Origin: Myxocyprinus asiaticus | Lineage: Eukaryota; Chordata; Actinopteri; Cypriniformes; Catostomidae | Direction: 5' to 3' | Assembly (NCBI RefSeq): GCF_019703515.2 | Contig: NC_059346.1 | Coordinates: 57,300,001 to 57,364,000, forward strand | Length of the DNA stretch: 64,000 nucleotides | Shown here: positions 54,952 to 64,000 of the stretch, in pieces | Numbering within the stretch: position 1 is the stretch's first letter | Layout of the letters: each line of letters starts with the position of its first letter | Notes under the pieces: generated by a model | Database searches by the model: none | Seen by the model: the letters and a program-made list of their open reading frames with translations, nothing else | What the model was told of the DNA's origin: nothing | Program-made: the position numbers and the translations under genes

Positions 54952-55321
54952 GTAGAATATTTTTATAAAGTTGAGTATAAATTAATAAATTATAATCAAT
55001 GTAAATATAGCCATTTTATTCTACAATTGTTTCTGGTGGTCAAACATGTGACTGGCTGTGTCTGTGAAATGTGGGGCCCCTCGCATATGGTAAACTGAGT
55101 CTCCTGTGTTAACGCAAAGAAAATATGGTGAAGTCTCCCCAAAGTGGGTCCAGTGACACATATGGAATGTATTAGCCACTCCTTGGTAGATCATATATAT
55201 TTAAACGGGGGCAAACCCATTTTTCGGGAGTTGTTCTGGGAGCAACTCTGCTTTATTATCTCTGATAATGAAGTCTATCTTCTTGCATCAAAACCCCAAG
55301 ACTTCAAGAGTGATGCTTCAC
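54952..55321 (+). repeat. Candidate 3' LTR of the endogenous retrovirus relic
   Basis: It begins TGTAGAATAT just after a purine-rich run and could end TTCACA at 55,321, about 370 bp. A TATA-like TATATATTTAAA occurs near 55,194. No second LTR is in the window to confirm the ends, so the boundaries are tentative. Confidence 0.35.
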
Positions 55322-55528
55322 AGAGGTGGCAGAAGCCACTACAGTTTCCATAATAAATTCATTTTGAGACCGACGAGATAACAGGCCGGTGTAATATACG
55401 GTATGCAATATGTCAAGTACATTTTTGGAGCGAGGAGGAGGAGGAGAGATTATTGTTAAACATAGTTAAATCAATATACAGATTAAGCCATTGGCAGCCA
55501 TGTACTGAAAACAGACAAAAGAGCCATG

Positions 55529-55601
55529 TGCCAAAACACAGGACAGAACCAGGTACGTTTAGCACTTCAGAAAAATACTTTCCCAACTGAGCTATTTCAG
55601 C
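55529..55601 (-). pseudogene. tRNA-Phe(GAA)-like relic, unit 1
   Basis: Exactly 73 nt. The A-box region TAGCTCAGTTGGGAAAG is intact and the anticodon position reads GAA or a near variant. The T-arm is degraded and the acceptor stem has a mismatch. The B-box is poor, so a functional tRNA is unlikely. Confidence 0.65.
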
Positions 55602-55695
55602 CTAATTATTTAGTTTCACTTCTCTGTACAGTTTCCATGATACCAGTGGGCACATGAGAGTAGAGCAGAAGATATATTTAGAACAAAATTCTTTG

Positions 55696-55773
55696 TGGTC
55701 CATATGGAGGATTGAAAGGGCAACCATGGTGCTGTTATTAGCACAATGCTCTAACCAAATGAGATAACTAGCC
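55696..55773 (-). pseudogene. tRNA-Ile(AAT)-like relic, unit 1
   Basis: On the minus strand it reads GGCTAGTTATCTCATTTGG, then TTAGAGC and a CTAATAAC anticodon arm (AAT), then a T-arm with TTTCAATCC. It is four bases longer than a normal tRNA-Ile. This is the least deleted Ile copy in the array. Later units lose most of the D-arm 5' half. Confidence 0.65.
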
Positions 55774-55879
55774 ATTCAGGACTGTTCTCTGGGCACAGAT
55801 TCACACAACATGATGGGTAGTTTGTCATGCTAACTGCAAGAACACACAAATCATGGGAGGGAGTTAGAAAGGAACGAAT

Positions 55880-55951
55880 GGGCTCGTCCGGGATTTGAAC
55901 CCGGGACCTCTCGCACCCGAAGCGAGAATCATACCCCTAGACCAACGAGCC
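55880..55951 (-). tRNA. tRNA-Pro(CGG)
   Basis: 72 nt. The acceptor stem GGCTCGT pairs with ACGAGCC, with discriminator C. The D-arm/A-box is TGGTCTAGGGGTATG. The anticodon stem CTCGC/GCGAG has loop TTCGGGT, so the anticodon is CGG, decoding the CCG proline codon. The T-arm CCGGGTTCAAATCCCGG is perfect (B-box). There is no intron and CCA is not encoded, as in eukaryotes. It differs from the other three copies only at the first anticodon base. No TTTT terminator follows within 150 bp. Confidence 0.95.
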
Positions 55952-56985
55952 ACGTTGCATTAGCTGCTCTTCCCTACAAGCTCAAAACAAGTCTCATGAC
56001 GTTGCGGCACTCACGCCCATGTCCAGCTATTTCCAGTCATGCAATTACAGCTACTATCTACACGAATGGGAATATAAAGAAATCTTCAAACCTCTCTGGA
56101 AAGCAGACATTTCAATAACATGTCAAAACACCAATAAATCCTAACAAAGATGCCAATCTAAAGTTTGCTTCTTTTGTCCCATTTCTCATGAAGCGCTCAT
56201 TGCACAGTCATCTGCATCTATAGCTTTCTCAACCCGACTGCCACATAAATAATAGTGAATGCTCTAACTAAAATGCAGTGCAATCAGTGGCAAGAGCGAG
56301 CAGAAGACAACAGTGGGAAAAGAAAGTGCATGTAGTTTATACAGAACCCGACTGCCATGTAGACTATGCATATTTCATTATATATAAAAGAGCATGTAAA
56401 CCTCTTTTCGGAATTAAGGTTTAGCAAGAATATGGACATTGGTTGAAAAATGGTGTGAATTTACAGTAAACGTGATCAATGATTGGATTTGTTATTGATA
56501 ATGAAAATGAATAACTGATGAGTCTTTGAATAGGATGCATTTTATGGGCCAACACCATTAGCGGCACTCACTTTTATAGAAAAATTTGCCAACCGCACAA
56601 GAACATTCCATATGAATGAATGAATATCTTGCGAGTATGCTTTTATTGAATTCTGTCTCACTATTTTAAGATATTTGTGGATGTTCTGTAGGTGGAGTCC
56701 ATGCAGTCATTCACAAGCCTATGATTTTAAGATGAACTGCGATATATAAAGTGGGATGTATTAAGGAACATTTTTCCGTGCATAGGGACGTTTTATAAAT
56801 AATCTGCAGGAACACGTAGGAAATTATGCTACATTTACATTTGAGGTCATTTTACGAACATCTTTATAAATGAGGACACTGGCCATCAGACTATGAATGC
56901 TTTTCATACAGAAGATTCGGAGGCTAACTGCTTTTGAAAAGCCCTTCTGATTGGGTACTCCACACCTTTGCACAAAAGTTGCAGA

Positions 56986-57039
56986 AGGTCCCACTTAGAT
57001 TTGAACTCGGATCGCTGGATTCAGAGTCACCATGGAACC
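56986..57039 (-). pseudogene. tRNA-Gln(CTG)-like relic lacking the D-arm, unit 2
   Basis: The minus strand reads GGTTCCATGGTG directly joined to ACTCTGAATCCAGC, then GATCCGAGTTCAAATC. Compared with a normal 72-nt tRNA-Gln, 18 nt of the D-arm and the start of the anticodon stem are missing, giving 54 nt. The anticodon CTG and the T-loop are preserved. A TTTT run lies just downstream. Confidence 0.75.
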
Positions 57040-57151
57040 AAGAATTGATTTCATTCAGCACCATGTAGGTGGAGCACATAATTGCTCTGTGGAAAGGGGC
57101 AGGATCTGGGCCATTGGCAGCCATGGACTGAAAACAGACAAAAGAGCCATG

Positions 57152-57224
57152 TGCCAAAGCACAGGACAGAACCAGGTACGTTTAGCACTTCAGAATAACA
57201 CTTTCCCAACTGAGCTATTTCAGC
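57152..57224 (-). pseudogene. tRNA-Phe(GAA)-like relic, unit 2
   Basis: 73 nt, starting GCTGAAATAGCTCAGTTGGG. The anticodon is GAA. The lower anticodon stem has a mismatch and the T-loop reads GTTCTGTCC instead of GTTCGATCC. A TTTT terminator lies about 9 nt downstream. It is probably a relic, but it is full length. Confidence 0.7.
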
Positions 57225-57319
57225 CTAATTGTTTTGTTTCACTTCTCTGTACAGATTTCTATGATTCCAGTGGGTACGTAAGAGTAGAGCAGAAGATATA
57301 TTCAGAACAAAACCCTACA

Positions 57320-57381
57320 TGTTACATATGGGGGATTGAAACTGCAACCCTGGTGTTATTAGGACCATGCTCTAACCAACC
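57320..57381 (-). pseudogene. tRNA-Ile(AAT)-like relic with D-arm deletion, unit 2
   Basis: The minus strand reads GGTTGGTTAGAGCATGG, then CCTAATAACACCAGGG, TTGCAGTTTCAATCC. About 12-16 nt of the 5' half are missing relative to the unit 1 copy. TTTT follows at 57,312-57,309. Confidence 0.65.
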
Positions 57382-57480
57382 ATTCAAGACTGAATTCTGG
57401 ACACAAATTCACGATGGGTAGTTTGTCATGCTAACAGTAAGAAGACACAAGCCATGGGAGGAAGTTTGAAGCGAAAGAAC

Positions 57481-57552
57481 GGGCTCGTCCGGGATTTGAA
57501 CCCGGGACCTCTCGCACCCAAAGCGAGAATCATACCCCTAGACCAACGAGCC
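57481..57552 (-). tRNA. tRNA-Pro(TGG), unit 2
   Basis: Identical to 55,880-55,951 except that the loop reads TTTGGGT, giving anticodon TGG, the isoacceptor that reads CCA and, with wobble, other CCN codons. All stems pair and both internal promoter boxes are intact. TTCTTT follows the 3' end, but there is no TTTT for 168 bp. Confidence 0.95.
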
Positions 57553-58099
57553 ACGTTGCATTAGCTGCTCTTCCCTACAAGCTCAAAACAAGTCCCATGA
57601 CGTTGTGGCACTCAGCATGCCACTCCCACGTCCAGCTATATCCAGTCATGCAATTACAGCTACTATCTACACGAATGGGAATATAAAGAAATCTTCAAAC
57701 CTCTCTGGCAAGCATACATTTCAATAACATGTCAAAACACCAATAAATCCTAACAAAGATGCCAATCTAAAGTTTGCTTCTTTTGTCCCATTTCTCATGA
57801 AGCGCTCATTGCACAGTCATCTGCATCTATAGCTTTCTCAAAACACAAGTTTAATATGTTCTGAAGTTTCATTGGGTCACCACTGAAGTTCCTACGTCAC
57901 CATATCACAATCCTCTTGGGTGCAAACCTACTTGACTACAAAACTCTTTTTTGATACCGGATCACTACCTCGTGATACTTCTTGAACATTGTCTTTCTGA
58001 TTATTGCAAGGTATTAAGGGTGGGGATGGGTAACTCCTGGATGCACAAATGAGGAACCAAAAAACGATTCAATCAAGGCTTGGTGAAAACATCCCTGTA

Positions 58100-58172
58100 G
58101 GGGAGTTAGCTAAAAATGCAGAGCGTTCGCTTAGCATGCGAGTGGTAGTGGGGTCGATCCTCTCATTCTCCT
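58100..58172 (+). pseudogene. tRNA-Ala(AGC)-like relic, unit 2
   Basis: A 73-nt plus-strand copy. The acceptor stem GGGGAGT/ATTCTCC pairs with wobbles. The anticodon arm CGCTTAGCATGCGAG gives AGC. The D-loop has lost its GG and the T-stem has a T-T mismatch. It is oriented opposite to the other tRNA-like sequences. No TTTT is close downstream. Confidence 0.7.
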
Positions 58173-59304
58173 CCTGGGAGGTTTCCTTCTTATTCCCCCA
58201 TTCTCTAATGTGACAGACCCGGGCATCAAAATATGAAAGACATCTTATTTAGAATAAGCATGCCTCATTTAAATGTTTTGTTTTGGATATCCGCATTAAC
58301 AGAAAACTTATTCATAGCCCTTTCTGCAGGTTTCCATAACAAATTCATTTTGAGACCGACGAGATAACAGGCCGGTGTAATATACGGTAAGCAATATGTC
58401 AAGTACATTTTTGGAGCGAGGAGGAGGAGGAGAGATTATGGTTAAACATAGTTAAATCAATATACAGATGGTTAAAAAGCAAAGCAACAGTCTCATTTAA
58501 AACTCGCCTACATTTTTTTTCATCTATTCATCCTTCAGCCTCTTGTCTGCTTTTGTTGTGGACATAAATAATAGTGAATGCTCTAACTAAAATGCAGTGC
58601 AATCAGTGGCACGAGCGAGCAGAAGACAACAGTGGGAAAAGAAAGCGCATGTAGTTTATACAGAACCCGACTGCCATGTAGACTATGCATGTTTCATTAT
58701 ATATAAAAGAGCATGTAAACCTCTTTTCGGAATTAAGGTTTAGCAAGAATATGGACATTGGTTGAAAAATGGTGTGAATTTACAGTAAACGTGATCAATG
58801 ATTGGATTTGTTATTGATAATGAAAATGAATAACTGATGAGTCTTTGAATAGGATGCATTTTATGGGCCAACACCATTAGCTGCACTCACTTTTATAGAA
58901 AAATTTGCCAACCGCACAAGAACATTCCATATGAATGAATGAATATCTTGCGAGTATGCTTTTATTGAATTCTGTCTCACTATTTTAAGATATTTGTGGA
59001 TGTTCTGTAGGTGGAGTCCATGCAGTCATTCACAAGCCTATGATTTTAAGATGAACTGCGATATATAAAGTGGGATGTATTAAGGAACATTTTTCCGTGC
59101 ATAGGGACGTTTTATAAATAATCTGCAGGAACACGTAGGAAATTATGCTACATTTACATTTGAGGTCATTTTACGAACATCTTTATAAATGAGGACACTG
59201 GCCATCAGACTATGAATGCTTTTCATACAGAAGATTCGGAGGCTAACTGCTTTTGAAAAGCCCTTCTGATTGGGTACTCCACACCTTTGCACAAAAGTTG
59301 CAGA

Positions 59305-59358
59305 AGGTCCCACTTAGATTTGAACTCGGATCGCTGGATTCAGAGTCACCATGGAACC
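59305..59358 (-). pseudogene. tRNA-Gln-like relic, unit 3
   Basis: Identical copy of 56,986-57,039, with the same D-arm deletion. Confidence 0.75.
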
Positions 59359-59470
59359 AAGAATTGATTTCATTCAGCACCATGTAGGTGGAGCACATAA
59401 TTGCTCTGTGGAAAGGGGCAGGATCTGGGCCATTGGCAGCCATGGACTGAAAACAGACAAAAGAGCCATG

Positions 59471-59543
59471 TGCCAAAGCACAGGACAGAACCAGGTACGT
59501 TTAGCACTTCAGAATAACACTTTCCCAACTGAGCTATTTCAGC
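59471..59543 (-). pseudogene. tRNA-Phe-like relic, unit 3
   Basis: Identical copy of 57,152-57,224. Confidence 0.7.
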
Positions 59544-59638
59544 CTAATTGTTTTGTTTCACTTCTCTGTACAGATTTCTATGATTCCAGTGGGTACGTAA
59601 GAGTAGAGCAGAAGATATATTCAGAACAAAACCCTACA

Positions 59639-59700
59639 TGTTCCATATGGGGGATTGAAACTGCAACCCTGGTGTTATTAGGACCATGCTCTAACCAACC
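59639..59700 (-). pseudogene. tRNA-Ile-like relic, unit 3
   Basis: Copy of 57,320-57,381, with one base different at the 3' end (GGAAC instead of GTAAC). Confidence 0.65.
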
Positions 59701-59799
59701 ATTCAAGACTGAATTCTGGACACAAATTCACAATGGGTAGTTTGTCATGCTAACAGTAAGAAGACACAAGCCATGGGAGGAAGTTTGAAGCGAAAGAAC

Positions 59800-59871
59800 G
59801 GGCTCGTCCGGGATTTGAACCCGGGACCTCTCGCACCCAAAGCGAGAATCATACCCCTAGACCAACGAGCC
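59800..59871 (-). tRNA. tRNA-Pro(TGG), unit 3
   Basis: Same 72 nt as the unit 2 gene. Anticodon TGG, all stems paired, A- and B-boxes intact. The 3' flank again has TTCTTT but no TTTT nearby. Confidence 0.95.
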
Positions 59872-60410
59872 ACGTTGCATTAGCTGCTCTTCCCTACAAG
59901 CTCAAAACAAGTCTCATGACGTTGCGGCACTCACGCCCATGTCCAGCTATTTCCAGTCATGCAATTACAGCTACTATCTACACGAATGGGAATATAAAGA
60001 AATCTTCAAACCTCTCTGGAAAGCAGACATTTCAATAACATGTCAAAACACCAATAAATCCTAACAAAGATGCCAATCTAAAGTTTGCTTCTTTTGTCCC
60101 ATTTCTCATGAAGCGCTCATTGCACAGTCATCTGCATCTATAGCTTTCTCAAAACACAAGTTTAATATGTTCTGAAGTTTCATTGGGTCACCACTGAAGT
60201 TCCTACGTCACCATATCACAATCCTCTTGGGTGCAAACCTACTTGACTACAAAACTCTTTTTTGATACCGGATCACTACCTCGTGATACTTCTTGAACAT
60301 TGTCTTTCTGATTATTGCAAGGTATTAAGGGTGGGGATGGGTAACTCCTGGATGCACAAATGAGGAACCAAAAAACGATTCAATCAAGGCTTGGTGAAAA
60401 CATCCCTGTA

Positions 60411-60483
60411 GGGGAGTTAGCTAAAAATGCAGAGCGTTCGCTTAGCATGCGAGTGGTAGTGGGGTCGATCCTCTCATTCTCCT
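60411..60483 (+). pseudogene. tRNA-Ala-like relic, unit 3
   Basis: Identical copy of 58,100-58,172. Confidence 0.7.
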
Positions 60484-61615
60484 CCTGGGAGGTTTCCTTC
60501 TTAGTCCCCCATTCTCTAATGTGACAGACCTGGGCATCAAAATATGAAAGACATCTTATTTAGAATAAGCATGCCTCATTTAAATGTTTTGTTTTGGATA
60601 TCCGCATTAACAGAAAACTTATTCATAGCCCTTTCTGCAGGTTTCCATAACAAATTCATTTTGAGACCGACGAGATAACAGGCCGGTGTAATATACGGTA
60701 AGCAATATGTCAAGTACATTTTTGGAGCGAGGAGGAGGAGGAGAGATTATGGTTAAACATAGTTAAATCAATATACAGATGGTTAAAAAGCAAAGCAACA
60801 GTCTCATTTAAAACTCGCCTACATTTTTTTTCATCTATTCATCCTTCAGCCTCTTGTCTGCTTTTGTTGTGGACATAAATAATAGTGAATGCTCTAACTA
60901 AAATGCAGTGCAATCAGTGGCACGAGCGAGCAGAAGACAACAGTGGGAAAAGAAAGCGCATGTAGTTTATACAGAACCCGACTGCCATGTAGACTATGCA
61001 TGTTTCATTATATATAAAAGAGCATGTAAACCTCTTTTCGGAATTAAGGTTTAGCAAGAATATGGACATTGGTTGAAAAATGGTGTGAATTTACAGTAAA
61101 CGTGATCAATGATTGGATTTGTTATTGATAATGAAAATGAATAACTGATGAGTCTTTGAATAGGATGCATTTTATGGGCCAACACCATTAGCTGCACTCA
61201 CTTTTATAGAAAAATTTGCCAACCGCACAAGAACATTCCATATGAATGAATGAATATCTTGCGAGTATGCTTTTATTGAATTCTGTCTCACTATTTTAAG
61301 ATATTTGTGGATGTTCTGTAGGTGGAGTCCATGCAGTCATTCACAAGCCTATGATTTTAAGATGAACTGCGATATATAAAGTGGGATGTATTAAGGAACA
61401 TTTTTCCGTGCATAGGGACGTTTTATAAATAATCTGCAGGAACACGTAGGAAATTATGCTACATTTACATTTGAGGTCATTTTACGAACATCTTTATAAA
61501 TGAGGACACTGGCCATCAGACTATGAATGCTTTTCATACAGAAGATTCGGAGGCTAACTGCTTTTGAAAAGCCCTTCTGATTGGGTACTCCACACCTTTG
61601 CACAAAAGTTGCAGA

Positions 61616-61669
61616 AGGTCCCACTTAGATTTGAACTCGGATCGCTGGATTCAGAGTCACCATGGAACC
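61616..61669 (-). pseudogene. tRNA-Gln-like relic, unit 4
   Basis: Identical copy of 56,986-57,039, with the same D-arm deletion. Confidence 0.75.
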
Positions 61670-61781
61670 AAGAATTGATTTCATTCAGCACCATGTAGGT
61701 GGAGCACATAATTGCTCTGTGGAAAGGGGCAGGATCTGGGCCACTGGCAGCCATGGACTGAAAACAGACAAAAGAGCCATG

Positions 61782-61854
61782 TGCCAAAGCACAGGACAGA
61801 ACCAGGTACGTTTAGCACTTCAGAATAACACTTTGCCAACTGAGCTATTTCAGC
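61782..61854 (-). pseudogene. tRNA-Phe-like relic, unit 4
   Basis: Copy of 57,152-57,224 with one substitution in the D-loop (TTGGCAAAG instead of TTGGGAAAG). Confidence 0.7.
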
Positions 61855-61949
61855 CTAATTGTTTTGTTTCACTTCTCTGTACAGATTTCTATGATTCCAG
61901 TGGGTACGTAAGAGTAGAGCAGAAGATATATTCAGAACAAAACCCTACA

Positions 61950-62011
61950 TGTTCCATATGGGGGATTGAAACTGCAACCCTGGTGTTATTAGGACCATGC
62001 TCTAACCAACC
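61950..62011 (-). pseudogene. tRNA-Ile-like relic, unit 4
   Basis: Same as the unit 3 copy. Confidence 0.65.
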
Positions 62012-62110
62012 ATTCAAGACTGAATTCTGGACACAAATTCACAATGGGTAGTTTGTCATGCTAACAGTAAGAAGACACAAGCCATGGGAGGAAGTTTGAA
62101 GCGAAAGAAC

Positions 62111-62182
62111 GGGCTCGTCCGGGATTTGAACCCGGGACCTCTCGCACCCAAAGCGAGAATCATACCCCTAGACCAACGAGCC
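62111..62182 (-). tRNA. tRNA-Pro(TGG), unit 4
   Basis: Same 72 nt as units 2 and 3. Anticodon TGG, complete cloverleaf, intact promoter boxes. Confidence 0.95.
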
Positions 62183-62721
62183 ACGTTGCATTAGCTGCTC
62201 TTCCCTACAAGCTCAAAACAAGTCTCATGACGTTGCGGCACTCACGCCCATGTCCAGCTATTTCCAGTCATGCAATTACAGCTACTATCTACACGAATGG
62301 GAATATAAAGAAATCTTCAAACCTCTCTGGAAAGCAGACATTTCAATAACATGTCAAAACACCAATAAATCCTAACAAAGATGCCAATCTAAAGTTTGCT
62401 TCTTTTGTCCCATTTCTCATGAAGCGCTCATTGCACAGTCATCTGCATCTATAGCTTTCTCAAAACACAAGTTTAATATGTTCTGAAGTTTCATTGGGTC
62501 ACCACTGAAGTTCCTACGTCACCATATCACAATCCTCTTGGGTGCAAACCTACTTGACTACAAAACTCTTTTTTGATACCGGATCACTACCTCGTGATAC
62601 TTCTTGAACATTGTCTTTCTGATTATTGCAAGGTATTAAGGGTGGGGATGGGTAACTCCTGGATGCACAAATGAGGAACCAAAAAACGATTCAATCAAGG
62701 CTTGGTGAAAACATCCCTGTA

Positions 62722-62794
62722 GGGGAGTTAGCTAAAAATGCAGAGCGTTCGCTTAGCATGCGAGTGGTAGTGGGGTCGATCCTCTCATTCTCCT
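62722..62794 (+). pseudogene. tRNA-Ala-like relic, unit 4
   Basis: Identical copy of 58,100-58,172. Confidence 0.7.
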
Positions 62795-63926
62795 CCTGGG
62801 AGGTTTCCTTCTTAGTCCCCCATTCTCTAATGTGACAGACCTGGGCATCAAAATATGAAAGACATCTTATTTAGAATAAGCATGCCTCATTTAAATGTTT
62901 TGTTTTGGATATCCGCATTAACAGAAAACTTATTCATAGCCCTTTCTGCAGGTTTCCATAACAAATTCATTTTGAGACCGACGAGATAACAGGCCGGTGT
63001 AATATACGGTAAGCAATATGTCAAGTACATTTTTGGAGCGAGGAGGAGGAGGAGAGATTATGGTTAAACATAGTTAAATCAATATACAGATGGTTAAAAA
63101 GCAAAGCAACAGTCTCATTTAAAACTCGCCTACATTTTTTTTCATCTATTCATCCTTCAGCCTCTTGTCTGCTTTTGTTGTGGACATAAATAATAGTGAA
63201 TGCTCTAACTAAAATGCAGTGCAATCAGTGGCACGAGCGAGCAGAAGACAACAGTGGGAAAAGAAAGCGCATGTAGTTTATACAGAAGCCGACTGCCATG
63301 TAGACTATGCATGTTTCATTATATATAAAAGAGCATGTAAACCTCTTTTCGGAATTAAGGTTTAGCAAGAATATGGACATTGGTTGAAAAATGGTGTGAA
63401 TTTACAGTAAACGTGATCAATGATTGGATTTTTTATTGATAATGAAAATGAATAACTGATGAGTCTTTGAATAGGATGCATTTTATGGGCCAACACCATT
63501 AGCGGCACTCACTTTTATAGAAAAATTTGCCAACCGCACAAGAACATTCCATATGAATGAATGAATATCTTGCGAGTATGCTTTTATTGAATTCTGTCTC
63601 ACTATTTTAAGATATTTGTGGATGTTCTGTAGGTGGAGTCCATGCAGTCATTCACAAGCCTATGATTTTAAGATGAACTGCGATATATAAAGTGGGATGT
63701 ATTAAGGAACATTTTTCCGTGCATAGGGACGTTTTATAAATAATCTGCAGGAACACGTAGGAAATTATGCTACATTTACATTTGAGGTCATTTTACGAAC
63801 ATCTTTATAAATGAGGACACTGGCCATCAGACTATGAATGCTTTTCATACAGAAGATTCGGAGGCTAACTGCTTTTGAAAAGCCCTTCTGATTGGGTACT
63901 CCACACCTTTGCACAAAAGTTGCAGA

Positions 63927-63980
63927 AGGTCCCACTTAGATTTGAACTCGGATCGCTGGATTCAGAGTCACCATGGAACC
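63927..63980 (-). pseudogene. tRNA-Gln-like relic, unit 5
   Basis: Fourth copy of the D-arm-deleted tRNA-Gln relic. It lies 20 bp from the window end. The Phe, Ile and Pro members of this unit would lie beyond it. Confidence 0.75.
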
Positions 63981-64000
63981 AAGAATTGATTTCATTCAGC

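Larger units (their letters stand above)
55340..64000. repeat. Tandem macrosatellite of tRNA genes, about 2.31-kb period
   Basis: The word TTTCCATAACAAATTCATTT marks equivalent positions at 58,331, 60,642 and 62,953 (spacing 2,311 and 2,311), with a variant at 55,345. Later units are almost identical. The first unit is shortened by two deletions. Each full unit contains, on the minus strand, one tRNA-Pro gene and relics of tRNA-Ile, tRNA-Phe and tRNA-Gln, and on the plus strand a tRNA-Ala relic. The array continues past the end of the window. Confidence 0.95.

Noticed and set aside
57032..57421. 129-codon plus-strand open frame repeated in three array units
   Set aside because: It runs antisense through the tRNA-Gln, tRNA-Phe and tRNA-Ile relics. 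Its identity between copies comes from array homogenisation, and it has no domain or codon signal.
55340..64000. Possibility that the regular array is a CRISPR array
   Set aside because: Units are 2.3 kb long, contain eukaryotic tRNAs, and have no short repeat/spacer structure.
1..64000. Bacterial-type systems (operons, ribosome-binding sites, defence or toxin loci)
   Set aside because: All recognisable content is eukaryotic: fish transposons, SINE/LINE and tRNA genes without CCA. No prokaryotic-type gene spacing is seen.

Overview
This window looks like repeat-dense nuclear DNA from a teleost fish, most likely a cyprinid-type (otophysan) species. The evidence is a dense mixture of DIRS-type tyrosine-recombinase retrotransposons, Tc1-like and hAT-like DNA transposons, an L2/CR1-type LINE, a V-SINE-like tRNA-derived SINE, fish Ty3-type LTR elements, CA/TA microsatellites and a tandem macrosatellite of eukaryotic tRNA genes. 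I found no intact host protein-coding gene. Almost every long open frame is a decayed transposon frame or a shadow of one.

Layout. 1-1,940: microsatellites and AT-rich repeats. 1,943-14,452: a nested repeat complex. A Tc1-like fragment carries a 1.93-kb hAT-type element with an 8-bp target duplication, and that element contains a minisatellite and a foldback element. A DIRS RNase H fragment follows. About 2.66 kb of this complex is tandemly duplicated, and the second copy is split by a 6.4-kb DIRS element (5,571-11,946) with complete termini. 14,845-16,043: a SINE and a very short LTR-flanked element. 17,085-19,760: a divergent DIRS gag-RT remnant with the longest DIRS open frame here. 19,761-24,483: mostly unique AT-rich DNA with one candidate conserved non-coding block. 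24,484-26,903 and 31,793-33,585: two copies of a hAT-like fragment joined to an AT-rich repeat. 27,762-31,792: a DIRS element. 34,620-36,410: a 5'-truncated LINE. 37,200-39,756: a MITE and a rearranged DIRS. 39,757-43,289: mostly unique DNA. 43,290-45,677 and 47,575-52,396: two more DIRS copies. 52,397-53,352: Ty3-type gag remnant and LTR. 54,254-55,321: a retroviral env C-terminus remnant and a candidate LTR. 55,340-64,000: a tandem array with about 2.31-kb period, each full unit holding one intact tRNA-Pro gene plus tRNA-like relics of Gln, Phe, Ile and Ala. It runs off the window end.

How the parts work together. The DIRS copies share a gag / RT-RNase H / tyrosine recombinase order. All have their coding strand on the minus strand and all are broken by frameshifts, deletions or lost catalytic residues. 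Copy A still shows the whole DIRS replication architecture: 160-bp inverted terminal repeats, an internal complementary region matching both ends, AAC at both tips, and no target-site duplication. The tRNA array is the only part likely to make functional host products, namely proline tRNAs with CGG (first unit) and TGG (later units) anticodons. All family assignments come from motif recognition by eye. No database search was run.
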